Shown: piece by piece, positions 27,447 to 41,092 of the stretch
Layout of the letters: each line of letters begins with the position of its first letter
Position numbering within the stretch: the first letter of the stretch is position 1
Assembly (NCBI RefSeq): GCF_000090795.2
Contig: NW_003546330.1
Span: forward strand, 117,238 to 181,237
Direction: 5' to 3'
Origin: Amphimedon queenslandica
Lineage: Eukaryota; Porifera; Demospongiae; Haplosclerida; Niphatidae
Length of the DNA stretch: 64,000 nucleotides
Notes under the pieces: model-generated
Database searches by the model: none
The model's input: the letters and a program-made list of their open reading frames with translations, nothing else
What the model was told of the DNA's origin: nothing
Made by a program: the position numbers and the translations under genes

Positions 27447-27730
27447 CAACAAATAGCACTGCAATATGATCAATTTTATTTTGTCAGCCGTTGGTTCGGT
27501 GTTACCAGAAGCTTAAGGAAAGTGAAAGCGGAACTGCTTTCAACATTCAACTGTCAGAAACATGGCTAAGGCACTATCAGGTGTAGTAACTGTAACTAAC
27601 ATGTTCATTTATTTAATTTTATTTATTAATTATATAATAGGTATTATCTGGTAGGACTCACCCAGCTGTCAGTATGGATGGTCAAAGTGGATATTTACTT
27701 TATTTTACAACTATCTCAAATATTAATTAA
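25177..27730 (+). CDS. TRMT6: tRNA m1A58 methyltransferase non-catalytic subunit TRM6
   Basis: Twelve exons join in frame: 25177-25262, 25308-25458, 25524-25631, 25687-25778, 25855-25938, 25982-26106, 26151-26208, 26565-26877, 27147-27226, 27270-27372, 27488-27580 and 27641-27730. Conserved TRMT6 blocks are present in order: NRLIVDDGLSQKLSHEEI, FSQEKYVKKKYKRH, IIKPTTRLIAQYYYAKGPSKI, the Rossmann-region DMLSQILTLGNVHAHS and VVMETCQGLLTGAVLERLGG, GDKPVRSG, then the C-terminal RFYPEPILMSLINFIGPSRP and LSETWLRHYQVLSGRTHP. TRM6 pairs with catalytic TRM61 to methylate A58 of tRNAs. The middle carries an acidic insert (EEDDDEFEDEEEE) ending in a basic cluster, as in the human protein. The intron 26209-26564 is mostly microsatellite; an open frame starting at 26485 wrongly adds poly-Ile. 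A family A repeat sits in intron 26878-27146. Confidence 0.96.
26920..27115. repeat. Family A repeat in opposite orientation
   Basis: The palindrome is at about 26940-26961. It is followed by TTTGGCCAAATTTTGCC, TATACATGTTCTTATGTTG and an A/T block with AATTTTTAAAGTTG, the reverse complement order of the copies at 1.7 kb and 49.7 kb. It lies inside a TRM6 intron. Confidence 0.85.
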
Positions 27731-27793
27731 AATGGTGATATTAAAGTTTTATTTTTTTCTTTACATATTTTTCAACTAAAATTATTATTATTA

Positions 27794-27829
<36 letters not shown>

Positions 27830-28031
27830 GTTATTTTTTGAAAACAGCAATAACAATAAAATAATTTTATATAATTATTTATTTATTGTTGGTAGGTATT
27901 TATTTATTTATTGCAATGTTAAATAATTATAATTAACCAATTCTTTTTTCATTAATAACTTGTTTATTTGAGCATGCCTAGAAATAATTCCCTGGAAATT
28001 CCAACCATCAAATCAATCAATCAATACAATC
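27731..28031. other. Intergenic, AT-rich
   Basis: TRM6 3' flank with (ATT)n at about 27781-27832. It includes ATAAAATAATTTTAT-like symmetric A/T sequence and CAATCAATCAATCAATAC just before the next ATG. No coding signal is seen. Confidence 0.5.
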
Positions 28032-29239
28032 ATGGCGGGAAGCTGGACAGCTGTAGTGACTAGTGAGTGTATATCTATGGCTGTTTGGAGGTATTTTATC
28101 AATCTAGAGATACTGAATGCATCCTATTCTGATAATCTTTTAGGTTTCTAAACCTTTCTCTGTTTCCTGTAGATAGTAAAAGTATTTGATAAGTAGACAG
28201 TGAAACCAGTTAGATCATACTGGCAATGAAGGAAAGATTGTGAAAGTCAGTTTCCCTTTGTAATTACTTATCATTACTGATATGGTAGGTGGGGCTTTAC
28301 CCCTTTAATAATTTAGAGGAAGCTATAATCAATAATAATTAAAAGGTATTCCATTATTATTATTATTATTATTTAATGCAATACGTATTGAAATATTATT
28401 GCCAAGAGTGGATATCCACTCTTGTTACTGCGTATTTGAAAATAATGCAACGTTTTGGATGATAATTACTTTTAAAATTCCCAGTAGATTTTATAAGTAA
28501 TTCAGTTTCTTTTTGGCAAATCAAAATAAATAATATTACACAAGTGCAGCTGGTTCCCACAAACTTCATGAGCTGACAAGCACTACAATCCAGTATATAG
28601 CATTTGGAACAACTTTAAGAAATTGTAAAAAAAATTAAATTTGATTAAAATCAACTCAAAATTTCTACACAACATGAGAACGTGTATATGTATCAGAAAA
28701 ATTATAAAAATTGAAAATTCTCTCCTAGCAATTTTTGACAAAATACCACCCCGTACAGGTTATTTTGTCAAATTGGAGCAACTTTATTAATTCATAAAAG
28801 AGCACTACACCAAACCTTGCTACCTTTATCCCTCTTATTCAACTAATTCTCTCTGTGTCTTTAACTTACAGAAACTATCAACACTATGTCAGTAATGTGT
28901 ACGTGTACTGGTACAATTGCTGTTTTTGTTAGTATCAACAATCGTAAGGTTTTGGGAAGATCTCACTGTTGCTTTATGATTGACCACATTCCATACACAG
29001 TCTCCATATACTCTCATACTGGGACTGTACTCTTATTATCTATTATTGAGATTTCACTGAAACTGGCGGGATCCTTTCTGTTTTTGCAGCTGCACTTCAT
29101 ACCACTGGTTGAGTCTCTCCACAATAGAGGGGCTGTAGTCTCTTGTGGTCATCAGATTCAATTACCACTCCATCTTTATCGGATTATAGTTCTTCTAATG
29201 ATACTCAGAAATTCTTTTAATCCATTAAATGTAATGTAG
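28032..29239 (+). CDS. Weak two-exon candidate, unknown hydrophobic protein
   Basis: Exon 28032-28062 (ATGGCGGGAAGC, a good start context, ending at a consensus donor A|GTGAGT) joins at phase 1 to 28872-29239 after TTAACTTACAG. The product of about 132 residues begins MAGSWTAVVTKTINTM and is Cys- and Leu-rich with a hydrophobic stretch (TVLLLSIIEISLKLAGSFLF). No family is recognised. The first exon may instead be a leader of the RasGEF transcription unit, and the second may be intronic sequence with a chance open frame. Splice phase agreement is the only support. Confidence 0.3.
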
Positions 29240-29392
29240 ATAAAAATGAATTCTTTTATCAGTAATAATATGACTACATGTATTGATACATATGCCCTAA
29301 ATCTATTGCTGTATAAATCAAGTATTGTTTTTCAATGTTCTTTATATAGAGTATGAATACCTTGTGTGACATTTTCTGACATTATGAAGAGC

Positions 29393-29450
29393 TACATGTA
29401 CATATATGTACATGTACATGTACATATATGTACATGTACATGTATATATC
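29393..29450. repeat. Alternating TACATG/TATATG tract
   Basis: Tandem TACATGTACATATATGTACATG-type sequence, largely alternating purine-pyrimidine and self-complementary. Shorter similar tracts occur at about 29581-29599, 30124-30150 and 42658-42675. Confidence 0.8.
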
Positions 29451-30819
29451 TTAAACCCAGCTGCTATTCATTGTGTTGTTCATTGTTGATGGGGTCCTTT
29501 GGTTCTGTAGTACACATTGGCAAACAGTTTAACCACTACACATTATGATACTCTATGGATCTCACTGTACCTTTATTGATGCATGTACATGTACATGTAT
29601 GGATCTGTAGCTGTACAAGTATCAATGTCATTGTTTCCTTGGTGGTCAGACTGTCTGGCTCTATTAGTAGTACATTGTACTATTGGCATGTCTAGCTAAA
29701 CACTAGCTGCTAGTAAACATTATCATTATTATGATCCCTTTGGAACTCCATGTACAGGTGCTGGGGATTCACTTTTAGTTGAATGATTTGGAGCTTTACC
29801 AAGTGTTTATGGCTATACTCGTATGTTAATCATTATTCTTATTTTCCTTTATTTTTTGGCAGTCGTTTCAATTGTTTTTGTTTTTTATTGCCGTCCAACT
29901 TTTCTGGGAAGACGATTTTGAAATGAATTAATACAAAGAATAATGTTTAATGAATATAATATGAAGCAATCCTTTACAAGAGGGGATGATGAGAGTGGCT
30001 ATTGAGTCATTGTTGGTTTCAGGGAAGGAGAGGGAACTGATTGCTGGTTGCAGCTGTCCTTGTGTCATTAGAATATGTGGTAATATCCTCTCTCTATTGT
30101 AATGTGGTTTCCCTCTTTATGACACATGTACATGTACATGCACATACATGGTTCATTGCTGATGTACTACCTGTCCTGTAGTTACAGCATGTTACAGCAA
30201 TAAAAGTGATGTCATTGTTTTATTTGTACTGGCAGTGTAACTGTTTTTGATGTTTTTAACTAATTTCCTAATTCACTAACAATCCATTACTACTTCTAAA
30301 GGATATCATTCAGTTGTCAGTCTAGTATATGATGCATATGTACTAGTTAATGTGATACATGATACATGTTGGTAGTTAATGTAATACATGATACATGTTG
30401 GTAGTTAATGTGGTACATGATGCTTGTTGGTAGTTACCATACATGTGTTACTCCTCTAGTCCTGTGTCCGTGTACTTGGTATGTCACTAATTGCGTCATA
30501 AAGTCTTCCCACAGTGTCAGTCTGTTGCTCTAGGTATTCATCAGATACCCTATTAGGTCACTGTATCTTCCTCTCGTGTGGTCTCTGAGGTCTCCACTGG
30601 CACTCTTTTAAGGTATCAATGGTTGCCAGTTGGAATGTGGCGCTACTGCAGACCTATTTAATTTTATAATTTTAAAGTTTTAATTTTCCTATTTTTATAA
30701 ATGGGATATACCCAGAGAGTGTTATATAATACTGTAATTAATATAAGTAATTAATACGAGTGTACAGGTAATTCAATAGTAATCAAATATTATCAGTATA
30801 ATGTTATATTATACTTGTG

Positions 30820-30924
<105 letters not shown>

Positions 30925-31077
30925 CATTTCCTACATTTATTTTCTCAGAATTATTACTATGGATATACAAATGAGGAGGAAATAGGAAAACCATTTAATG
31001 AAGGACAGTCTGTCCTCTGCAGGTCATCTACTTGGGTCAATCAATGGTGCAGTCAATAATATCCTATTACGCGTACA

Positions 31078-31245
31078 GTATAGCCTCTTTATAATGGACA
31101 CTCTCTATAGCATACACCTCCATTTAACAGACAGCACCTAGTGTACCAATTACATTCCTTACTGTATAGAATAACCTCCACATAAAGGACACCTCTGTAT
31201 AACAGAGACACTTTCTTGTACCAAAGTGTCCATTATTTAAACCAT
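31078..31245. repeat. Family C repeat, copy 1
   Basis: Contains TAGCCTCTTTATAATGGACA, CTCTCTATAGCATACACCTCC, ATTTAACAGACAGCACCTAG, AAAGGACACCTCTGTATAAC and a closing GTGTCCATTAT. The ends TATAATGGACACT and AGTGTCCATTAT are inverted, as in a MITE. Copies recur at about 32100 and 34922. Confidence 0.8.
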
Positions 31246-32099
31246 CCTATAATGGAATTATTATTATTATTTATTATTATTATGACAGTGTTTATTTATT
31301 ATGTTATATTCCATTGATTACGTCACACACCCACACACACATACATGTACATGTACATATATTTTACAATAATTATATTTTGATTATTTATTAATTGAGT
31401 TCATTATTGGAGCATGTGTACATCATGTGCCATCTTCACTCATCCATTAACATCCAATACAAATGAGTACATACGGTATGTACCTGTATTATTTATTATT
31501 TATTTATTATTTATTTATTATTATAAATTAAAGTTGCTCAATTTAAGCAGCTGTATATTGTTAACAGTTTATAAAAGTACAGAAATGTTAACCACATTGT
31601 GTCCAACCCATGATAGCCTTTTACAATTAGTTGAGTATAAAACGAACAGTCTCTCCTGCCTATCTTAGGGTAATTATATTGGTAATAGATAATACAGAAA
31701 AATTTTTTGGAAGGGTTTATGAACCCTGCACTACATTAATATAAATAGTTAAGTGTGTGTGAGTGTGAGTGTGTGTGTGTGTGTAGTCAGTGAATGTTTG
31801 TCTGTTTTGTGGCTTCATTATTTCCAAAGCAGCTGTCGTATACACACATACTCTTTATTACATGCACATGTATAGTCCTTGTATTATTGTACTAGCTCCT
31901 ATACTCCAGTGTATTATTATTACATTATTATCATTGGAGTACATGTATCTTAGCTGTAGTCATGTTTACTACACTGGGTCTATCAGTAACATTATCTTTA
32001 GTCTTTTCTCTCATGCTCTTGATCTTGATGCTGCTCTGCTGCTGTATTGTCTTGTGCTGTTGTAATATTATTGTTTGGAAGTTAGTATTTACGTTGAAT

Positions 32100-32235
32100 A
32101 AAAACATTACATAGTGTATACCTCCATTTAACGGACAGCACCTAGTGTACCAATTACAATTCTTACTGTATAAAATAACCTCCACCATAAAGGACACCTC
32201 TGTATAACAGAGACTTTCAAGTGTCCAAGGCCACA
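32100..32235. repeat. Family C repeat, copy 2 (truncated)
   Basis: Starts at CATAGTGTATACCTCC and shares ATTTAACGGACAGCACCTAG, ATAACCTCCACCATAAAGGA and CACCTCTGTATAACAGAGAC with copy 1. The left CCTCTTTATAATGGACACT end is missing. Confidence 0.8.
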
Positions 32236-34317
32236 GTCTGTACATGTTAATTATATTCAAGTGTATTTTGTTTTTCTTAGAATATCAAGTGACAATTATT
32301 AGGAATACTCCAATAACTGTATACCAGTCACTCAGTCTAGATCTGCTATGGGATGTACTTATAAAAATATCTTTAATTATTTTTATTACTAGTTAAAGTA
32401 ATCGCCTGTGGCCACATAAAACTATCTGTCCAACTGTATCTCAGTAACTGTATTGTGTGTTTTTGAATAGTTGAAGTGCCGTCAATCTTGCTTATTATTC
32501 ATTCTCTGTGTATGTTAGGAGGTGTATTGGAGGAAAGATAAATATAGCTTTTAGACATAAATATATGAAGGATATTTATTGTTGAATATACTATAGCAAC
32601 TGTTATAATGTAAATTATATATTATTGACTCCTTCCTTGTTCTCTCTCTCTCTCTCATATAACTACATTACAGTGTGTCTTATGGGAATTGGACAGCTGC
32701 AGTAAATTGCGCCATTTTATTCAATGCACCTGTACATCTTATACCTTACCTCACCAACTTTATAATCTTAGTATACAGTACACTCCATGTTAATCCTATA
32801 CATTATATAGCGTGTGTGTCTGTGTGGCCCCTTGGGAAAGGATATGGTTTGGTTTTGGTATTATGTCCATCAGGTTTGTTCTGTTGTGTATTTGTGGTAA
32901 TGCACACGGACCATATGTACATGTACTATTATCTGACGTAGTCAAGTGAGTCTCCACTTTATACCTCATATCATATTCTAATACCCAGATCATGTCTCAC
33001 CTTCCTATATACCAGCCATTAGGAAACACACACTCTCTCTCTCTCTCTCCCTCTCTCTCTTTGACCCTATTATTACTAAACCACAGTACTGGTACAGTCC
33101 AGCTGTTCCTACTGGATAAAGCATTACTCCTGTAGCCTGTTATGTCTTCTATTGATCTCCTATCCTTTGATGGGCCATTACTCCAGTATAATAATGTTTT
33201 ATTGTTCTATTCAGCTTCTTGATAATGGCTCTTCTGATCTAATCTCCTATAACTACTCTATATCTTTCTCTGCTTAGGATCCTTATTAATACCTTTAGCT
33301 CTTTGTTTATAGCTGGATCTGTTTATCTGTCTATTTGACATATCGTGTTTACATGTCCCAGCGGTTTGTTTACAGTTATTTTAAGTTAAATTGAAGGCAT
33401 ACACTCTCCTTTGTTTACTAGTGCTATAGATGGAGCACTCCATATCCTTTCTCTTCTTCTTAATTATCCATGGCAGTGTACTATTATGATAGCACTGGGA
33501 GTAGTCTCTGGACTAACTAGTAACAATCATGTTAGTTTCTTGTAGTGTGGTATACATTTAGTGTTATAAACTGCTCTGAGATAGGGAGGGGGAAGGAGAG
33601 GGAGGGAGATCATGTACCCATTACATGGTACAATATGGGGATTAATGTAGATCAATTCTCAACATACACGTATCTCTGTTCTTATCAATACTCTGTGTGA
33701 TTTATTTTGATGTACTAGGCCACATCAGAGCTCGTCCTTTCATAACAATATACATTACCATATTAATGCACACAGAGCCACTAGAGAGCTTATACTGATG
33801 GATAAGGAGTGATACAGATATACTGTGTATATGGCATTAGTAGAGTATGTGTGTATAGTGTTAGTACATGGGATGTATCTATTATGATAATCCCATCACT
33901 GGATGGTAGTAGTAAATTCAAGAGTGGATCATGTATGGAATGTTTTGTCTTTGAAACTGTAATAATAACAATTAGTACCTCCAATGTATAGCAACTTTCA
34001 TTATTATTATTAATTTTATTTTATTTATTTATTCATTTTATATTTATTTATTAATTTTTGTCATATATGGTTGCAATGATATTGGCACGTTGTCAATATT
34101 TTTTATTTTATTTATTTTTAATTTTTGATATAAAAGGATTGTGATATTTAAACAGTTGTCTGTTCTAGTCCTTTTATCTTACATTCTGATCCTGTACTGG
34201 ACTCTTTGATGCTTTATAATCACTTTGTAATATACATGTAACTCTTCTACCCCTGTCTCCTCTCTGTCTCACACTCCACATTAATAAATAATAATAATAG
34301 TAACTAATAAAAGCATA

Positions 34318-34475
34318 GCCTCTTTATAGGGCCCACACTACCTGTCCTTAATACAGAGGTGTCCTCATTCAGAGGTACTTTTGTATAGGCTTGTACCAAT
34401 TGGTACATTACAAAATGTCCTCATTATAAAGGTGTCCTCATTATAAAGGTGTCCTCATTATAAAGGTGTCTTTAG
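34318..34475. repeat. Family D repeat, copy 1
   Basis: Contains GGGCCCACACTACCTGTCCT, TAATACAGAGGTGTCCTCAT, TTTTGTATAGGCTTGTACCA and ATTATAAAGGTGTCCTC repeated three times. A second copy is at about 46120. It shares TACAGAGGTGTCC with the reverse complement of family C, so C and D may be related. Confidence 0.8.
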
Positions 34476-34921
34476 TGTAATTATTATTTATGCAGTATCA
34501 TTACATGTGAGACTATGATCTCATTAATCATGCAGTGGGAAATACTGTCAGCTAGTTATTCTAGAGTCTGACTCTGCTAGTGTACGTCCTGTTATTACAG
34601 ACTCTCTTGGTTTGTGTTGTAGTCTATAGTCAAAGACCTTAGACACTACCTGAAACAACATCTATTAGTAAGGAATGTACATGTAACACCCTCTGACCCA
34701 CCCTCTACCTTTGACTCTCTACATGTAAACAACACTACTACTACTGGCCTGTGCTTGTATGGTATATGAGGAGTGTGTGTGTGTGTGTGTGTGTATTATT
34801 ATGATAAATGGTTTGTGTGTTTTGTGATGAACTTTTGTACCTTTAAAAGAAGAAGGGGATCTTTTGACAGTTTCCTGTTATTTTAAGAAAAGGAAAGAAA
34901 GAGAGAAAGAAAGATTATTTT

Positions 34922-35066
34922 AAAGATAGCCTCCTTATAATGGACACTCTCTATAGCATACACCTCCATTTAACGGACAACACCTAGTGTACTAATTCCT
35001 TACTGTATAAAATAATATAAAGGACACTTCTGTATAACAGAGACACTTTCAAAGTGTCCATTATAG
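34922..35066. repeat. Family C repeat, copy 3
   Basis: AGCCTCCTTATAATGGACAC through CTGTATAACAGAGACACTTT and AAAGTGTCCATTATAGC. The inverted ends are well preserved; a short internal deletion is seen compared with copy 1. Confidence 0.8.
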
Positions 35067-35429
35067 CAAAGCTATTGTGTATTTTCATGAGCTGTGCATC
35101 AGCTATTAATGTTTTTGGCATTCACTCTTGTATAGGTTTGGCTGTCATGGGAATGACAACTGTAACCATGGTAACGGACCCCTTGGGCCCCCAGCATATT
35201 GTGGTCAGGGAGAGACAGTCCCTCCTCCTTATCTGATTAAAATTAATAACAAATAATAATTGTTAAACCAGAGGAATTATTATGATGATGTGATGGTCTC
35301 GCGTTAGGAAGTTTGTTTAATTCATTTGGCTATCACTGAGACTATGTTTGTATATAAAGGAGTAATGTCATTATTAATTATTATCATTAACTATTTTAAT
35401 AAGAATTGTAGCACAAAGGATATGCTCCA

Positions 35430-35850
35430 TAACTTGACAAGTTTCAGTCGGAATAATCCGCTCAAACTTTTTTGTCAATATCTATCAGAAAGATTTGGGG
35501 GGATTTTGGAATTTTAATTTTTAGAATGACTATAACTCGAAAAATTGAAGTCAGAATCAGTTTATACTTTCTACATAGCATAAGTACATCAATATGTATC
35601 AGAAAATGTAATAAAAATTGAGGGTCATTTCGAAGCCATTTTTTGAAAAAAACCATGGTATAGCCTTGGGTATTTTTCAGAAAATAGCTCATTTAAAAAA
35701 TGCTTATAACTTTAAAAGTTTAAGTCGGAATCAGCTCAAACTTTCTACATAGCATAAGGACATCAATATGTATCAGAAAATGTAATAAAAATTTGGAATG
35801 TTTTTGGAGCCATTTTTCAGGAAAAAACCATGGGCTACTTTTTTAGGATT
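35430..35850. repeat. Family B repeat, tandem units
   Basis: About two and a half units with TTTATACTTTCTACATAGCA, AAGTACATCAATATGTATC, a degraded core CCATGGTATAGCCTTGGG at about 35653 and a second CAGCTCAAACTTTCTACATA at about 35731. The last unit ends near AAAACCATGGGCTAC. Confidence 0.85.
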
Positions 35851-36819
35851 GAATTTATGATAGGAGGAGGTATTAGAAGAGTGTTGTTGTGAATCTGAAC
35901 AGTGTGTGTATATTGGAGCAGTATAAGGTATACATTTAGCACCTGCATACTTAAAAGAAATGAGAAGTTAATAAAACAACTGCACTTCAACCTTTGGCTT
36001 CCTCAAATAAATAGAATAAAATGTTCCCATTTTCTAGAGGCTATACGAGGGTGTGTTTGTGTTATTTCAGTTAAGTGGTGGTACAGACGCCAGAGGCAAC
36101 ACCAAAGGAGGAGAGAGAGAGTGAGAAGAGTCATCTCACCACAAACCAGCAGTTTGCACATTAGAAGGAGCCACTCCCTCTTTATAATTGGAATATCAGC
36201 CCCGCCTACCTAAACTCACCCCCGCACACGGGGGCACCAGCCAGGGCATTATATAATCTATCCTTTTCCAGTGTAGTGTACTTACTTGTCTTTGCATAGT
36301 GTAGCTGCTGGGGTAGGTCTTAATACTAGAAACTAGTGCTGTATTTGAGCCCTCTGTCTCTCCATTCACCCATTTCCCAGTGTTTGTCTGATACAAAGAC
36401 TCTCTTTCGCCGACCTTGTCCTGTTCCGTCCCCCGGCTCGCAGAGACAACTACTCTTTTGTTCATTGAGCAGTTTATTCAAAAAAGGAGTATTTGCTGGA
36501 GCTAAAGTCCCAGCGGCTTGTAACTGTATAGCAGCCCTCGAGCTAAACAAGGTAAGGAGAGCGGGCCGTGTGTCCACTGTCAAAGGGGAGGGAGGGATGA
36601 CAGTTATTGAGTGAGTCCAACTAGCGATAAGTGGTTCTAGCTCCGGTATCCATTGCACTTGTGACCTGATTCCATTTCCTCTTTCCCTCTCTCTCTCTCT
36701 TTCTCTCAGTACTTGTTCTTTATTTGTTTGTACATTGTGTTTTGTTGTCTTTGTGGCCATTAAACTTGTCAGCTCATTCATTTACCCTTACTTCTTTCTC
36801 TCTCTCACACACACAGCAA

Positions 36820-39800
36820 ATGGCTGCACAATATGACTCTAAAAGTCTTGATAGACCAAATCGAAAGATAAAAAGACAATCAACACGTAGAAAGAAGAAA
36901 GACCCAGTCCCCGAGCGGGCTGGGGGCAGTATGGAAGAACTCAACATCATTGGTACTAAAGTTAGCGAGATACCCTCTGAGTTCTTGGTCAGTTTGGATC
37001 CATCGTTCTTCTCACTCGGTACTCAAGTAATGGACATACCTGTTGTACAAAATGGAGACACAGACCAAGAGTATTTGAGTAGAGTCGAAGGTAAAGTGAT
37101 AAGAGAAGCTAATCGCCGCTTGAGTAAAAGAAAGAACAATCACCACTCACCACAACACGTCGAGCCAGCCATTACATTTAGTCCAGACACCACTTCTCCT
37201 CTCCCTCCACCCATTGCTAGTCACCATACGACCAGTCAACTTGACACTGCTGTAGATGATGAAACTGACTCAGAGGAAAAGAAAGAAGGTAGATCCTCTG
37301 TGCATTTGTCAAGCAAAACATTACTCCATCTTTATCCTCCTTCTTCAGGGCTTCAAAGACTATCCGCTGATTCTGGTATCGCTATTCAAGATATTAACGA
37401 GATAGCTTCTCACGGGAACGCAACGGAAAACACTCTCACTGACACGCCCCCCAGAGGCACCACCGAGTTGCCTAGCAACCATCTCCTCCCCCCGGTTGGC
37501 AGGAGAAATAATAAATTCGATTCTTTAAAGTTTGGAACTAAAAAGGCTCGGGATTCTATGCTTCTTTCTCAACTGTGTGTTGTTGTGGTAACGCTCCCGG
37601 CTGATGTACAGCAAGGGCAGAAAGGACGTGGTGCAGTTTTGAAATTTCGTTTTTCGCCGTACACTCAAATAGAGACGCTGAGGGTAGCCATTTTAAAAGT
37701 AAGTACAACAACTTAAAATATTTAAAATATGCAGTAAATCATGAAACATAATAATATTTCCTTGCTAATTATAATTCCAGTTTTTAGCAGTTATTATAGA
37801 AGTTACTCTAATATCTCTTTCATTTATAATTATTACAATAACTGCCAACTGCTTGGTAGCCTGGCAGCATAGTGTGGCCTCACTTAAGCTATCAACACTT
37901 TGGATAATATTATATTTATAACAACTGTTCCTACATTATGATATATGATACAGGGTAGGCCCTCTAAGCCTCTGTAATTCTAAAGAATGCTTTGACCTGC
38001 AACTGTACATGTATGTCTGTTCATACCTTTTATTTATAAAAACAGCTTCATGTACAGTACATTATTATTATAGTCTTTGATTTCTAAAAACATGCTTTCC
38101 CCGTCCTTGCCTGTATGATGTGGATCATGTACAGGTACATGTATCGTGTACTGTGTGTGTGTGTGTGTTCATGTTGTTTTGAAAGTGTTTGGTAAACAGT
38201 AGAAAGAGTTCAAATGGTTGGTATGGAAGTTAAGTCAACACTGATCAATATATCTCCTGTTTGTGTTATTCCTTTCTCCTCTCTCTCTCCCACGCTTATT
38301 ACTGAGAGAGAGACAGAGAGACAGAGAGAGTGTGATCATGATGGTTGTGGTGTGAGATTATTTGCTCTCTAATCCAGTTAATGGTGTCTGGTGGAGCAGC
38401 TGTGTTATGCTTTGAAGTTCCCTCTCTCTCCTTCTTTGTAATAATTTATGTCAGTTCTGGCACATTTTTAAAAATCCACTCCTAATTTAAATGATCCAGT
38501 ATAGTTCCATTACTACGTTATTATTAATAACTTGTAACTGCATGGCCTTAATCATATTCTGTTGTTGAGTGGTTGTTGTTGATGAAGGGTACAGTATGTT
38601 ATGATTGTACTTTTATGTTCATTATATATTAACTCATAATATACCCTAGCTGGACCAGTGTGTGCCTCTACATTGCATCATCACATTAATCTAATTTACC
38701 TTTTAAGAGTCAGTGATATATATTTAATAAAGAGCTCACTCTATGAAAGGACAATCTTAGTTCATATAAGTATGTACAGTGTATGTACTGTAATCTGATC
38801 TGTGGTGGTCCAGCATTGCTCCACTGTACATTGCATGTGATTGTGTATTTCTAGCTAAAGGAAGTGGTTTATGATAAAAGCTTACTATGCCTTTTGGCTG
38901 TACCTTTACTAATGTTATGTAAATATGTTATATAATGTCACTTCTTCTTTCTTTGTAGCAATTTCATGAGAGATTTGACGTATCTGTGGATAATTTATCT
39001 AAACTTCATCTTTGTCGATATTTGGAGGTGAGAAAGGGAGGGAGGGAGGGAGAGGTTTGAAATTCCAAATATGTTCAGTGGTATGTATCCATTATATTGG
39101 CCCTGAACCTGACACTAATTTAATGGTTTGTTAACTTGAGAATGTAAAAATGAACATACATGTATGTGTCAAAATATTCATTATATTTAATAGTTAATAT
39201 TCCTGAGTAATAAATTAGCAAATTAATTATTATTTTATTATTATTATTAATGTATGGTTATAGAATATATACATGTACCCCCAGAGATTCTTTATTGAAT
39301 ATTAAACACAGGGGGGTGGGGGGCAGAGTGGAGATAAAGGCTGTGTTACAGTCGGATGAATGAACCTCATATTGTGTAAACATTGCCTGTCATTGACTGA
39401 TGGCCATAATTGGGTATTTAAAACAAGAGGCTATTGCATTGTACACTCCACTACAATACAGTATCTATTATACAGTATCTATTATACAGTATCTATTATA
39501 TAGTATCTATTATAATATACAGTATCTATTATACAGTATCTATTATACAGTATCTATTATACAGTATCTATTATACAGTATCTATTATACAGTATCTATT
39601 ATACAGTATCTATTATACAGTACAGTATAATACTAATAGTATTAAAGTATTGGTCCTGTATATTATGATGGTTTGTAAGGTTTTGGGTCAACAGTGATTT
39701 CATATATTGACTTGAGTAGGAGGACATGCTGTATATGATATAAGAGCCTCTGGGAATTAATCATAAATTAAATTACACGAACACACAGTGTCTGCTCCAG

Positions 39801-41034
39801 TATACAGCTTCATGAGGTGGTGTGTGTGTGTGTGTGTGATTAGTATATATCCTCTTGGGTATTGGACTAGTTTATTTTCATGTCTGGCTCTCTCTCTTTG
39901 ACTTCATTTTATTCTTACATACCATCACTGCCTCCCCCTCTCTCCTCTTTTCTCCTGGGACCCCCTCCCTCTCTCCCCCCTCTCTCTCTCTCTCTCCCCT
40001 CTCTCTATAGGATGAAGAAGGTTGGGAGTATTTGGAGGAGGATCAAGCGCTTTATAATTATAAAATACCGTCTGAGGTAAGACTACATCTATGATAAACA
40101 TGTTTTTAAATCTAATTCAATATTGTTATGATATATTTTGTTAATGATAATAATGATAATAATAATAATTGCAGTCAGTTTCAGAAACCAGCATCTCCAG
40201 TGACAGAGATGTCTCCATTAATTTATTTATTGCATTTACTGCTAAGTAATATTATCTATTGTATAGGATTACCAGCTTGTCTTTGATCTTGATGTGTATG
40301 TTCTTTTTAGAAAATTAATTATTATTATCTTTTTTATTAAACATAGACAATAGTCTATATGTAATCAATACCTTGGTATTGTTTCACCTCCTCTCTCTCT
40401 CCTTGTCCAGCTGCACAGAGAGAGAGAGAGAGAGAGAGAGGAGGGGGACCAGGTGCTGGTTCTTATTAATATTTATTATCACTTTGGCATTATTTGATTT
40501 TGACCTATAGACAAGTTTGGCTCCTCCAGCTGTACTTCATTCATTGACAGCACCTGTAGCCTTCCCTCCTCCTCTACTAATTAATATTTTAAATATATTT
40601 TTAATATACACCTGCTCTAGCTCCCTCTCCTTTATTTCTAGACACACCTACAGTACATGTACCTATTCCTGCTCTATATATATAATTGTGGTTAATTATT
40701 ACATGTCAATGTTATACAACAGTAAAGATTGTGTGGTTTAACTAGCACATATACAGTGACTCCTGTCTATTCCTCTCTCTTCTACAGTTTGCAAACACCA
40801 CATTATTACATTATTAGTAGGTCATCTTAACCACTCACTCACTGCATGGGTTCTTCTTTATGACCTAGCTATTCATCAGTATTGTTTTTGATTTTATTAT
40901 TTTGTAGCTTTGAGGGTAAATTTTTGGTAAATTACTGTATTTTTGGTGATTGACCAGTTTTAATTTGGCAAATTTGTGGCCAAGTGCCATTACTCTTGAT
41001 GAAATGTGCCAAATTGATCAGCTATTTACAATAC

Positions 41035-41092
<58 letters not shown>

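Noticed and set aside
32640-32941. Plus-strand open frame whose GNWTAAV resembles SWTAVV of the 28032 candidate
   Set aside because: The similarity is only a few residues and the rest is low-complexity hydrophobic sequence. Not enough for a gene or a duplication claim.
36196-36781. Minus-strand open frames opposite the RasGEF 5' region
   Set aside because: No splice logic or family resemblance. The plus strand here has a good donor (AACAAG|GTAAGG) that better explains the region as a 5' exon.
39461-39622. Evenly spaced short repeats that might suggest a CRISPR array
   Set aside because: The 14-bp units are directly tandem with no unique spacers, in a eukaryotic intron.
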